Assembly (NCBI RefSeq): GCF_009760925.1
Contig: NZ_VRLV01000007.1
Coordinates: forward strand, 248,001-312,000
DNA length: 64,000 nt
Direction of reading: 5' to 3'
Source of the DNA: Nonomuraea typhae
Lineage (GTDB): Bacteria > Actinomycetota > Actinomycetes > Streptosporangiales > Streptosporangiaceae
Every line of letters begins with the position of its first letter. The stretch's first letter is position 1. A program made the translations under genes and the position numbers. Below the pieces are notes generated by a model. It ran no database searches. It saw only the letters and a list, made by a program, of their open reading frames with translations, and was not told the DNA's origin. Below, piece after piece: positions 25,639-34,225 of this stretch.

Positions 25639-26892
25639 ATGGCCTACTACGGGCCGGACTTCGGCCTGCTGCAGCAGCGGGATCCCGAGATCGCCCAGGT
25701 GCTCCTCGACGAGCTCGACCGGGTGCGCGGCGGGATCCAGCTGATCGCGAGCGAGAACTTCACCTCGCCCGCGGTGCTGGCCGCGCTCGGTTCGACGCTG
25801 ACCAACAAGTACGCCGAGGGCTACCCGGGCCGCCGCTACTACGGCGGCTGCGAGGTGGTGGACCGGGCGGAGACGCTGGCGGTCGAGCGGGCCAAGGAGT
25901 TGTTCGGGGCCGAGCACGCCAACGTCCAGCCGCACTCGGGCGCCTCGGCGAACCTGGCGGCCTATGCGGCGCTGCTGCAGCCGGGCGACACGATGCTGGC
26001 CATGGCGCTGCCGCACGGCGGGCACCTCACGCATGGCTCGAAGGTGAACTTCTCCGGACGATGGTTCGACGTGGTGGCGTACGGCGTGCGTCGCGACAGC
26101 GAACTGATCGACTACGACGAGGTCCGGGCGCTGGCCCTGCGGCACCGGCCCAAGGTGATCGTCTGCGGCGCCACGGCCTACCCGAGGCTGGTGGACTTCG
26201 CGATCTTCCGCGGCATCGCCGACGAGGCCGGGGCATGGTTGCTGGCCGACGTGGCGCACACGATCGGGCTGATGGCCGGGGGCGCGATACCGAGCGCCGT
26301 GCCGTACGCCGACGTCGTCACCTTCACCACGCACAAGGCGCTGCGCGGACCGCGCGGCGGCGGCATCCTCTGCACGGGGGAGCTGGCCGCGCGGGTGGAC
26401 CGGGCGGTCTTCCCGTTCGTGCAGGGCGGGCCGCTGATGCACGCGGTCGCGGCGAAGGCGGTGGCGTTCGCCGAGGCGCTGCTGCCGGAGTTCCGCGACT
26501 ACGCGCGCAAGGTGGTGGCGAACGCGCAGGCGTTGTGCGACACGCTCGCGGCCGAGGGCATGCGGCCGGTCTCGGGCGGCACCGACAGCCACCTGGCGCT
26601 GATCGATCTGCGTGCGCTGGGGGTGACGGGCGCGGAGGCCGAACGTCGATGCGCCGCCGCGAAGATCACCCTCAACCGCAACGCGATCCCGTATGATCCC
26701 GAACCACCTGCCGTCACGTCAGGAATCAGGGTGGGCACCCCGTGTGTCACCACCCAGGGGATGGGTCCCGAGGAGCTGAAGGAGGTGGGAACGCTTGTAG
26801 CGCAGGCGGTGAGATATCCGGACACGGTCACTGACGTGCGACGACGAGTTTCGGAACTGCTGGCCATACACCAGCCTTATCTCAGCGAATAA
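25639..26892 (+). CDS. glyA: Serine hydroxymethyltransferase
   Basis: A 417-residue PLP enzyme interconverting serine and glycine with tetrahydrofolate, supplying one-carbon units. It begins at ATG 25639 ahead of the usual QRDPEIAQVL segment. Family motifs are IQLIASENFTS, NKYAEGYPGRRYYGG, NVQPHSGASANLA, and the PLP lysine in TTHKALRGPRGG. Its order, before the wecA-like gene and the ATP synthase operon, is the actinobacterial one. The start lacks a ribosome site (see the leaderless candidate). Confidence 0.95.
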   Translation: MAYYGPDFGLLQQRDPEIAQVLLDELDRVRGGIQLIASENFTSPAVLAALGSTLTNKYAEGYPGRRYYGGCEVVDRAETLAVERAKELFGAEHANVQPHSGASANLAAYAALLQPGDTMLAMALPHGGHLTHGSKVNFSGRWFDVVAYGVRRDSELIDYDEVRALALRHRPKVIVCGATAYPRLVDFAIFRGIADEAGAWLLADVAHTIGLMAGGAIPSAVPYADVVTFTTHKALRGPRGGGILCTGELAARVDRAVFPFVQGGPLMHAVAAKAVAFAEALLPEFRDYARKVVANAQALCDTLAAEGMRPVSGGTDSHLALIDLRALGVTGAEAERRCAAAKITLNRNAIPYDPEPPAVTSGIRVGTPCVTTQGMGPEELKEVGTLVAQAVRYPDTVTDVRRRVSELLAIHQPYLSE

Positions 26893-26947
26893 TAAGCTGT
26901 TCTGTGTTGTTTTCCGGTCACAGGAGGCCGGAGGATCCGGGAAACTG

Positions 26948-28219
26948 GTGCCCGTGCGCGAATACCTCTTCATGGCGTTGGTCGCAGCGGCGGTGACGTT
27001 CCTGCTCGTGCCGCTGGTCCGGCGTTTCGCCATTCGCATCGGCGCGATGCCCGAGGTCCGCGAGCGCGACGTGCACACCACGCCCACCCCGCGGCTCGGC
27101 GGGCTGGCGATGTATTTCGGCCTGGTGGCGGGCCTGCTGGTGGCGGGCAATCTCAACCGCACCGGCTACGTCCTGGCGCAGGAACAGACCACGCTGGCGC
27201 TCATCGTGGCCGGTGGCCTGATCACGCTGACCGGGTTCCTGGACGACTGGTGGGGCATGGACCCCTTCATCAAGCTGGGCGGCCAGATCGCGGCCGCCGG
27301 GGTCATGGTCTTCTTCGACATGCGCCTGACCTCGATCCCGCTGCCCGACAGCTGGGGCGGCGCCTACGTCCTCGACTACAACCTGAGCACCGTCCTGACG
27401 ATCCTGATCGTGGTCGTCGCGATCAACGCGGTGAACTTCGTCGACGGCCTCGACGGGCTGGCGGCCGGCATCGTCGGCATCGCCGCCGCGGCCACCTGGA
27501 TGTACTCGATCTTCCTCGACCAGGCCATCGAGCAGAACCGCATCAACACCACCGCGGCGATCACCGCGATCCTTCTCGGCATGTGTCTCGGCTTCCTGCC
27601 GCACAACTTCCACCCGGCCAAGATCTTCATGGGCGACACCGGCGCGATGCTGCTGGGCCTGGTGCTGGCCGGCTCGCTCATCACGGTGACCCCGCTGGAC
27701 CCGTTCTCCTTCGACGGCATCAACAAGTTCGGCACGCTGGTGCCGCTGCTGCTGCCGGTCGCGGTGCTGGTCCTGCCGCTGACCGACCTGATAACGGCCG
27801 TGGTCAGACGCACGTCCCACGGCATGTCGCCCTTCGCCCCCGACCGCGGCCACCTGCACCACCGGCTGCTCGACATCGGCCACTCGCAGCGCCTGACCGT
27901 GCTGATCATGTACGCGTGGACCGTCCTGTTCGCCTTCGGCCTGGTGACGATGTCCGTTTTCGGGGTGCCGCTGCTGCTCTTCCCGATTGTGATTCTGCTC
28001 GCACTCGGCGTCCTGGTCATGATGGCCCTGCCGCGGCTGCGGGGTCGCGGCGGCGCCCACGCCGCCGCTCGGGGCAAGTCCCCGAGCGATGACGACGACG
28101 GCCCGCCGACCGGTCCGATGCCCGTCATCGCGCCATCCGACGAGGTCACACAGCAGGTACGGCGGACGCCCACGGCACAGGATCGCAGCGCGGTCCAGGT
28201 GTTCCCCGGCGGGTCGTGA
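26948..28219 (+). CDS. Undecaprenyl/decaprenyl-phosphate sugar-1-phosphate transferase (WecA/MraY family)
   Basis: A 423-residue polytopic membrane enzyme with about eleven hydrophobic segments and a GTG start (26948). It moves a sugar-1-phosphate, usually GlcNAc-1-P, from UDP-sugar to a polyprenyl phosphate, starting wall-linked glycan synthesis. Active-site motifs are GFLDDWWGM, NAVNFVDGLDGLAAG, the HPAKIFMGDTGAM loop and the cytoplasmic histidine motif GHLHHRLLDIGHS. The last about 60 residues are a polar tail absent from E. coli WecA. It may feed lipid-linked precursors to glycosyltransferases such as those at 2014-12425 (inference). Confidence 0.92.
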   Translation: MPVREYLFMALVAAAVTFLLVPLVRRFAIRIGAMPEVRERDVHTTPTPRLGGLAMYFGLVAGLLVAGNLNRTGYVLAQEQTTLALIVAGGLITLTGFLDDWWGMDPFIKLGGQIAAAGVMVFFDMRLTSIPLPDSWGGAYVLDYNLSTVLTILIVVVAINAVNFVDGLDGLAAGIVGIAAAATWMYSIFLDQAIEQNRINTTAAITAILLGMCLGFLPHNFHPAKIFMGDTGAMLLGLVLAGSLITVTPLDPFSFDGINKFGTLVPLLLPVAVLVLPLTDLITAVVRRTSHGMSPFAPDRGHLHHRLLDIGHSQRLTVLIMYAWTVLFAFGLVTMSVFGVPLLLFPIVILLALGVLVMMALPRLRGRGGAHAAARGKSPSDDDDGPPTGPMPVIAPSDEVTQQVRRTPTAQDRSAVQVFPGGS

Positions 28220-28374
28220 CCACGGGGCAGCGCTGATCATGATCGCGAACTAGAAACGGCAGGTAAAAGCGGTCTTCCATGAGCTTGTGATATCTTTCAC
28301 GAGCAAGGCCCCCTGGACGCACCGGCTCTGGGGGTAGCAAACGCTCGCTTGATAACTCGCAAACGGGAGCACCG

Positions 28375-28797
28375 ATGCAGGCCAACGACGTGCGCGTACT
28401 CAAAAGCGCCGCGCTGCCCACGCTGGTCGTGGGAGCCGTTGCCGCCATCGTGGCCTTCTTCGTCGCGGGGGGTAAGGGAGCCATCGGCGCTCTCGTCGGG
28501 CTCGCGCTGGTCGCCGTCTTCTTCAGCATCAGCGTGGTGGCGGTCTCCTACGCCGCGAGAATCTCCCCGCACATGATGGCCGCTGCCGCGATGGTCAGCT
28601 ATCTCGTCAAAGTCGTCGTCATCATGGTCATGCTCAGCACGTTCGGCGACACCACCGCCTGGAACTCCCAGGCTTTCGCCTGGAGCGTGGTGGCGTGCAC
28701 GATCGTGTGGACGGCGGCTGAAGCCAGGGCGTTCATCAAGACAAAGATGCTCTACGTGGACCCCGATGCCAAAGTGCCCGGGCACGGCGACTCATGA
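28375..28797 (+). CDS. ATP synthase protein I-like membrane protein
   Basis: A 140-residue protein with four hydrophobic segments (about residues 12-33, 38-58, 66-90 and 105-122). It has little sequence conservation to name it by. It sits where atpI lies in Streptomyces, ahead of atpB, and its size fits. GGGAG precedes the ATG. AtpI helps assemble the c-ring in other bacteria; that function is assumed from position and topology. Confidence 0.7.
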   Translation: MQANDVRVLKSAALPTLVVGAVAAIVAFFVAGGKGAIGALVGLALVAVFFSISVVAVSYAARISPHMMAAAAMVSYLVKVVVIMVMLSTFGDTTAWNSQAFAWSVVACTIVWTAAEARAFIKTKMLYVDPDAKVPGHGDS

Positions 28798-28862
28798 GCC
28801 AGGTAAAGGGACGGGGTCCGATATGACTAGTCCTCTGCTTGCCTGCTATCGTCGGGCGCGCG

Positions 28863-29081
28863 ATGAGCGAAGAGAAGAAGCGCCGGCCGGAAGACGACGG
28901 CCAGGACTTCGCCAACGCCGCGTGGTCGATTCCCAGCTATCTCCTCGCCGGGATGGCGATCTACGGCGGTGCTGGCTGGTTGCTGGACCGCTGGCTCGGC
29001 CTGTCCGCGCTCTTCCCCATAGGCGTTGTCGTGGGGGTCGTGCTCGCCGGCTATCTGGTCTACCGGAAGTACGGTCGCTAA
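28863..29081 (+). CDS. AtpZ/AtpI-family small membrane protein
   Basis: A 72-residue protein starting at ATG 28863 (MSEEKKRRPEDDG). It has two membrane segments separated by GGAGWLLDRWLG and the second helix FPIGVVVGVVLAGYLVYRK, the recognisable pattern of AtpZ-type proteins linked to F0F1 synthase assembly or Mg2+/Ca2+ uptake. A -10-like TATCGT lies at 28847-28852, so it could have its own promoter. It is 67 bp before atpB. Confidence 0.75.
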   Translation: MSEEKKRRPEDDGQDFANAAWSIPSYLLAGMAIYGGAGWLLDRWLGLSALFPIGVVVGVVLAGYLVYRKYGR

Positions 29082-29148
29082 CCCCGCTGAGCACCAGCTT
29101 CGCCGAGAAAACCCCTGTGATCCACTACGACGTTGAAGGGAACGCCGC

Positions 29149-29949
29149 GTGATTGCGCTGACGGTCCTAGCCGCGGACAGCCCTGACCAGTTCCAGGCGC
29201 CGACGCCCGAGTCACTGTTCGTCTGGCAACCCATCATCCCCGGGGTCACCTGGTTCACCAAGCCGGTTCTGCTCGCGATCCTCAGCTCGATCATCGTGAT
29301 CGCCTTCTGCTGGTCAGCGTTCGCGAAGCCCAAGCTTGTTCCCCGCGGCGTGCAGAACGTGGGCGAGATGGGCTACATGTTCGTCCGCGACCAGGTCGCC
29401 CGGCCCTTCCTGGGCAAGGACGCCGACCGCTGGATGGGCCTGCTCCTTTCCCTGTTCTTCCTGGTCTGGATCTGGAACCTGATGGGCGTCGTGCCCCTCG
29501 TGCAGTTCCCGGTGGCCTCGCACATCGCCTTCCCGGCGGTGCTCGCGATCACGATCTACGTCATCAAGGTCTACCTCGGTATCAAGCACCAGGGCCCCAT
29601 CGGCTACTTCAAGAACATGATGTTCCCGCCGGGGCTGCCCAAGGCGATCTACTTCCTGCTGGCCCCGATCGAGTTCCTCTCCAACCTGATCATCGCCCCC
29701 TTCACGCACGCCGTGCGACTGTTCGCCAACATGTTCGCCGGTCACATGCTGCTCGCCTTCTTCAGCATGGTGGGCTTCTGGTTCCTGTTCGAAAAGCTCA
29801 GCCCGCTGGGCGCCCCCATCGGTGTGCTCGGCGTGGTGATGACCATCGTGTTCACCGGCTTCGAGCTGTTCATCCAGTTCCTGCAGGCTTTCCTCTTCGC
29901 GATGCTGGCCGCGATGTACATCGGTGGCTCCCTGCACGCGGAGCACTGA
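29149..29949 (+). CDS. atpB: F0F1 ATP synthase subunit a
   Basis: A 266-residue membrane subunit forming the proton half-channels against the c-ring. It starts at a GTG (29149) after GAAGGG. The essential arginine region is PFTHAVRLFANMFAGHML, and the final helices (FELFIQFLQAFLFAMLAAMYIGG) are well conserved. It is the first structural gene of the atpBEFHAGDC operon. Confidence 0.96.
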   Translation: MIALTVLAADSPDQFQAPTPESLFVWQPIIPGVTWFTKPVLLAILSSIIVIAFCWSAFAKPKLVPRGVQNVGEMGYMFVRDQVARPFLGKDADRWMGLLLSLFFLVWIWNLMGVVPLVQFPVASHIAFPAVLAITIYVIKVYLGIKHQGPIGYFKNMMFPPGLPKAIYFLLAPIEFLSNLIIAPFTHAVRLFANMFAGHMLLAFFSMVGFWFLFEKLSPLGAPIGVLGVVMTIVFTGFELFIQFLQAFLFAMLAAMYIGGSLHAEH

Positions 29950-29975
29950 GAACCACATACCGGAATAGTCCGTGA

Positions 29976-29998
29976 CCGGTGAGACTCCGCTTCACCGG
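29976..29998 (+). other. Intercistronic hairpin between atpB and atpE
   Basis: CCGGTGA (29976-29982) pairs with TCACCGG (29992-29998) around a nine-base loop, 23 bp before the atpE start. No T-tract follows, so it is more likely an RNA-stability or processing element than a terminator. The c subunit is needed in many copies. Confidence 0.5.
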
Positions 29999-30021
29999 CC
30001 GTCCAGTAAAGGAAAACAGCA

Positions 30022-30261
30022 ATGAGCGTTCTCGCTGAGGTCTCCGGCAACGTCACCGCCATCGGTTACGGTCTCGCCGCCATCGGCCCCGGCATCGGCG
30101 TCGGCATCATCTTCGGTCAGGGCGTGCAGGCCATTGCGCGCCAGCCGGAGGCGTACGGCCTGATCCGCCAGAACATGCTCCTCGGCTTCGTTCTCACCGA
30201 GGCCCTCGCCCTGATCGGTCTGGTCGCGCCCTTCATCTTCCAGGGCATCGGCGCTTCCTGA
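30022..30261 (+). CDS. atpE: F0F1 ATP synthase subunit c
   Basis: A 79-residue hairpin protein, the rotor ring subunit. It has the first helix with GPGIGVGIIFGQ, the polar loop RQP at residues 40-42, and the proton-carrying carboxylate E60 in LTEALALIGL. The surroundings of E60 look like a proton-type site, with no clear sodium-binding set. Confidence 0.97.
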   Translation: MSVLAEVSGNVTAIGYGLAAIGPGIGVGIIFGQGVQAIARQPEAYGLIRQNMLLGFVLTEALALIGLVAPFIFQGIGAS

Positions 30262-30289
30262 TCACCCCGTCTGACGAAAGGCTGCATCC

Positions 30290-30835
30290 ATGACTAAGGC
30301 AGCTACGCTCCTCGCGGCGGAGGAGGGCTACAACCCCCTCCTCCCGCACACGTACGAGCTCGTCGTCGGTATCTTCGCGTTCGCCGTCGTCGCCTTCTTC
30401 CTCATCAAGGTCCTCACCCCGCGCATCCAGAAGACCCTGGCTGAGCGGACCGATGCCATCGAAGGTGGCATCAAGAGGGCTGAGGAGGCGCAGGCCGAGG
30501 CACAGGCGCTGCAGAAGCAGTACCGCGACCAGCTGGCCGAGGCTCGGCACGAGGCGGCCCGTCTGCGCGAGGAAGCTCGTGAGCAGGCCGCGCAGATCAA
30601 GGCGGAGCTCCGCGAGGAGGCGCAGGCCGAGGCCCGCCGTCTCATCGAGGCCGCGCACGCCCAGATCGAGGCCGACCGCCAGGCGGCGTTCGCCTCGCTG
30701 CGCAACGAGATCGGCCGCCTGTCCACCGACCTGGCCGGTCGCATCGTCGGCGAGTCCCTCGAGGACGAGGCCCGGCAGCGCCGTACCGTCGACCGGTTCC
30801 TCGACGAGCTCGAGAACTCCGCGGCGGTGCGCTGA
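30290..30835 (+). CDS. atpF: F0F1 ATP synthase subunit b
   Basis: A 181-residue peripheral-stalk subunit with one N-terminal membrane helix (VVGIFAFAVVAFFLIKVL) and a long charged coiled coil to the C-terminus. It overlaps atpH by one base (TGATG). Confidence 0.95.
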   Translation: MTKAATLLAAEEGYNPLLPHTYELVVGIFAFAVVAFFLIKVLTPRIQKTLAERTDAIEGGIKRAEEAQAEAQALQKQYRDQLAEARHEAARLREEAREQAAQIKAELREEAQAEARRLIEAAHAQIEADRQAAFASLRNEIGRLSTDLAGRIVGESLEDEARQRRTVDRFLDELENSAAVR

Positions 30836-31644
30836 TGCGCGGTTTGAGCAGGACCTCGCTGGCAGAGGTCGAGGAGCGCTTCAACGCGGCGGCGGGCAGT
30901 GCCGACCTCGGCACGCTCTCCGACGAGCTGTTCGCGATCACCGATCTGCTCGACCGTGAGCACGGCCTGCGCCGTGCCCTGTCCGACCCGTCCCGGCCCG
31001 CCGAGCAGAAGGCGCAGACACTGCGCGTCCTGCTCGAGGGCAAGGTCAGCGACGCCGCGCTGGCCACCGCCGAGGCCGCGGTCTCGGCCAGGTGGTCACG
31101 CGCGGGCGACCTGTCGGACGTGCTGGAGCGGCTCGGCGTGACCGCCGCGGCCGCCGAGGCCGAGGGCCAGCGCAAGCTGGACGACGTGGAGGACGAGCTC
31201 TTCCGCTTCGGCCGCATCGTCGCCGCCAACCCCGAACTGCGTCGCGCGCTCGCCGACGCGTCCGCGCCCGCCGAGGGCAAGCAGCAGCTGCTGCAGAACC
31301 TGCTCGGCGGCAAGGTGGCCGCGTCCACGCTGCGTCTCATCACGCAGCTGGCGGTACACCCGCGAGGACGTAACCTGGAGGGTGGCCTCGAGGAGTTCGG
31401 GCATCTGGTCGCGCAGCAGCGCCAGCGTCTCGTCGCGGTGGTGCGGAGCGCCGTCGCGCTCACCGAGGAGCAGAAGCAGCGCCTGTCGGCGTGGCTGCGT
31501 GGCTCCTACGGCCGCGACGTGCACCTGAACGTCGAGGTGGATCCGCGTGTGCTCGGTGGATTCTCGGTCCGCATCGGCGACGAGATCATCGACACCACCA
31601 TTGTGGGACGAATCGAAGAAGTCCGCCGCCGGCTGGCCGGCTAA
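30835..31644 (+). CDS. atpH: F0F1 ATP synthase subunit delta
   Basis: A 269-residue subunit linking the b stalk to F1. It is longer than the E. coli protein (about 177 residues), as is usual in actinobacteria. The conserved C-terminal part includes DPRVLGGFSVRIGDEIID. It begins in the atpF stop codon. Confidence 0.94.
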   Translation: MRGLSRTSLAEVEERFNAAAGSADLGTLSDELFAITDLLDREHGLRRALSDPSRPAEQKAQTLRVLLEGKVSDAALATAEAAVSARWSRAGDLSDVLERLGVTAAAAEAEGQRKLDDVEDELFRFGRIVAANPELRRALADASAPAEGKQQLLQNLLGGKVAASTLRLITQLAVHPRGRNLEGGLEEFGHLVAQQRQRLVAVVRSAVALTEEQKQRLSAWLRGSYGRDVHLNVEVDPRVLGGFSVRIGDEIIDTTIVGRIEEVRRRLAG

Positions 31645-31668
31645 GGCGAATAGGGAGACAGAGAAGAG

Positions 31669-33318
31669 ATGGCGGAGCTTACGATCCGGCCGGATGAGAT
31701 CCGGGACGCGCTTGAGCGCTTCGTCCAGGCGTACGAACCGGAAGGCGCCGCGCGCGAGGAGATCGGGACCGTCGTCGACTGTGGCGACGGCATCGCCCAC
31801 GTCTCCGGCCTTCCCTCGGCGATGGCGAACGAACTGCTCGAGTTCGAGGACGGCACGCGCGGTCTGGCACTGAACCTCGACACCCGTGAGATCGGTGTCG
31901 TTATCCTGGGCGACTTCAGCAAGATCGAGGAGGGCCAGACGGTCCGCCGGACGGGCGAGGTCCTGTCCGTGCCCGTCGGCGACAACTTCCTCGGCCGCGT
32001 GGTCGACCCGCTGGGCAACCCGCTCGACGGCAAGGGCGCCATCGAGTCCGAGGGTCTTCGCGCCCTCGAACTGCAGGCTCCCTCGGTCGTCCAGCGCCAG
32101 CCGGTGAAGGAGTCCCTGGCCACCGGCATCAAGGCGATCGACGCCATGACCGCGATCGGCCGTGGTCAGCGCCAGCTGATCATCGGCGACCGTGGCACCG
32201 GCAAGACCGCGATCGCCGTGGACACCATCCTCAACCAGCGCGACAACTGGCTGTCCGGCGACCCGGCGAAGCAGGTTCGCTGCGTCTACGTCGCGATCGG
32301 CCAGAAGGGCTCGACCATCGCGCAGGTGCGCGGTCGCCTCGAGGAGGCGGGCGCGCTGGAGTACACCACCATCGTCGCCGCCCCGGCCTCCGACGCCGCC
32401 GGCTTCAAGTACCTCGCCCCCTACACCGGTTCCGCCATCGGGCAGCACTGGATGTACCAGGGCAAGCACGTCCTGATCGTTTTCGACGACCTGACCAAGC
32501 AGGCCGACGCCTACCGCGCCGTCTCCCTGCTGCTGCGCCGCCCGCCGGGCCGTGAGGCATTCCCGGGTGACGTCTTCTACCTCCACTCCCGCCTGCTGGA
32601 GCGCTGCGCCAAGCTCTCCGAGGACATGGGCGGCGGCTCGATGACCGGCCTGCCGATCATCGAGACCAAGGGCAACGACGTGTCGGCGTTCATCCCGACC
32701 AACGTCATCTCCATCACCGACGGCCAGGTCTTCCTCGAGACCGACCTGTTCAACGCCGGTGTCCGCCCGGCGATCAACGTCGGTATCTCCGTTTCCCGAG
32801 TCGGTGGCTCGGCGCAGGCCAAGGCGATGCGCAAGGTCGCCGGCACGCTGCGCCTGGCGCTGTCGCAGTACCGCGACCTGGAGGCGTTCGCCGCGTTCGC
32901 CTCCGACCTCGACGCCGCCTCCAAGGCTCAGCTCGAGCGTGGTCTGCGCCTGGTCGAGCTGCTCAAGCAGCCGCAGTACAGCCCGTTCTCGCTCGAGCGC
33001 GAGGTCGTGTCGGTGTGGGCCGGCACCACCGGTGAGCTCGACGAGGTTCCGGTCGAGGACATCCGCCGCTTCGAGGGCGAGTTCCTCGACTACGTGCAGA
33101 GCGCCCAGAAGGGCATCTTCGACAGCATCCGCGAGACCCGTGACCTGTCCGACGACACGGTCACCGCGCTCAAGGACGCCATCACGGAGTTCAAGAAGGG
33201 CTTCACCACCTCCTCCGGCGAACTCCTGATCCAGGACGAGCCGGTCGCGCCGCTGGGTGCGGACGAGGTCGGGCAGGAGACCATCAAGAAGGTCGTCCGC
33301 CCGGCGGAGAAGAAGTAG
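31669..33318 (+). CDS. atpA: F0F1 ATP synthase subunit alpha
   Basis: A 549-residue F1 subunit. The Walker A loop is GDRGTGKT at residues 173-180, and the family motif PAINVGISVSRVGGSAQ is intact. The C-terminus extends about 30 residues past the E. coli end, a known feature of mycobacterial and related alpha subunits that suppresses ATP hydrolysis there. The start follows GGGAGACAGAGAAG. Confidence 0.97.
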   Translation: MAELTIRPDEIRDALERFVQAYEPEGAAREEIGTVVDCGDGIAHVSGLPSAMANELLEFEDGTRGLALNLDTREIGVVILGDFSKIEEGQTVRRTGEVLSVPVGDNFLGRVVDPLGNPLDGKGAIESEGLRALELQAPSVVQRQPVKESLATGIKAIDAMTAIGRGQRQLIIGDRGTGKTAIAVDTILNQRDNWLSGDPAKQVRCVYVAIGQKGSTIAQVRGRLEEAGALEYTTIVAAPASDAAGFKYLAPYTGSAIGQHWMYQGKHVLIVFDDLTKQADAYRAVSLLLRRPPGREAFPGDVFYLHSRLLERCAKLSEDMGGGSMTGLPIIETKGNDVSAFIPTNVISITDGQVFLETDLFNAGVRPAINVGISVSRVGGSAQAKAMRKVAGTLRLALSQYRDLEAFAAFASDLDAASKAQLERGLRLVELLKQPQYSPFSLEREVVSVWAGTTGELDEVPVEDIRRFEGEFLDYVQSAQKGIFDSIRETRDLSDDTVTALKDAITEFKKGFTTSSGELLIQDEPVAPLGADEVGQETIKKVVRPAEKK

Positions 33319-33321
33319 TCC

Positions 33322-34224
33322 ATGGGTGCCCAGCTAAGGCTGCTGCGGCGGCGGATCAAGTCGGTCAGGTCGACCGCCAAGATCACGCGCGCCCAGGAGC
33401 TCATCGCTTCCTCGCGGATCGTGAGGGCGCAGCAGCGGATGCAGGCGGCGCTGCCGTACGAGCGTGAGATCACTCGCGCCGTGACGGGCGTCGTCAGCAA
33501 CGCGGCCAGCGTCGACCATCCGCTGACCGTGGCGAAGGAGAACCCCGCCAAGGCGGGCGTGCTCATCGTCACCAGCGACAGCGGGTTCTGCGGCGGCTTC
33601 AACGCCAACGTCCTGCGTGAGGCCGAGGCCCTGCGCGGGCTGCTGGCCGGCCGCGGCCTTGAGGTCATCCCGTTCGTGACCGGACGCAAGGGTGTCACCT
33701 GGCACTCCTTCCGCGGCCGGGCCATGGGCGGGCAGTGGGTCGGCTTCTCCAGGAAGCCGTCCTACAACGACGCCAAGACCATCGCCGACGAGCTGATCAC
33801 CTCGTTCAAGGACGAGAACGGCATCGACGAGATCCACATCGTCTCGACCGAGTTCGTCTCGATGCTCACGCAGAACGTGGTGGTCAAGCGCGTGCTCCCG
33901 CTGGAGATCGAGGAGACCGAGGCTTCGGCGACGGACGCGATCCCGCCGTACTTCGAGTTCGAGCCGACCGCGGGCGACGTGCTTGAGTCACTGCTGCCGC
34001 GTTACGTCGAATCGCGCATCTTCACCGCGTTGCTGCAGTCGGCCGCCTCCGAGGAGGCCGCCCGCCGGCGCGCGATGAAGTCCGCGACCGACAACGCCAA
34101 CGAGCTGATGCGCGTGCTGACCCAGCAGATGAACCAGGCTCGCCAGGCCGAGATCACCCAGGAAATCAGCGAGATCGTCGGTGGCGCCAACGCGCTGGCT
34201 GACGCCGCAGCGGGGAAAGAGTGA
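33322..34224 (+). CDS. atpG: F0F1 ATP synthase subunit gamma
   Basis: A 300-residue central-shaft subunit. The N-terminal coiled coil begins LRLLRRRIKSVRSTAKITRA and the C-terminal one contains RRRAMKSATDNANELM. Only three bases separate it from atpA, and atpD starts two bases after its stop. Confidence 0.96.
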   Translation: MGAQLRLLRRRIKSVRSTAKITRAQELIASSRIVRAQQRMQAALPYEREITRAVTGVVSNAASVDHPLTVAKENPAKAGVLIVTSDSGFCGGFNANVLREAEALRGLLAGRGLEVIPFVTGRKGVTWHSFRGRAMGGQWVGFSRKPSYNDAKTIADELITSFKDENGIDEIHIVSTEFVSMLTQNVVVKRVLPLEIEETEASATDAIPPYFEFEPTAGDVLESLLPRYVESRIFTALLQSAASEEAARRRAMKSATDNANELMRVLTQQMNQARQAEITQEISEIVGGANALADAAAGKE

Positions 34225-34225
34225 A

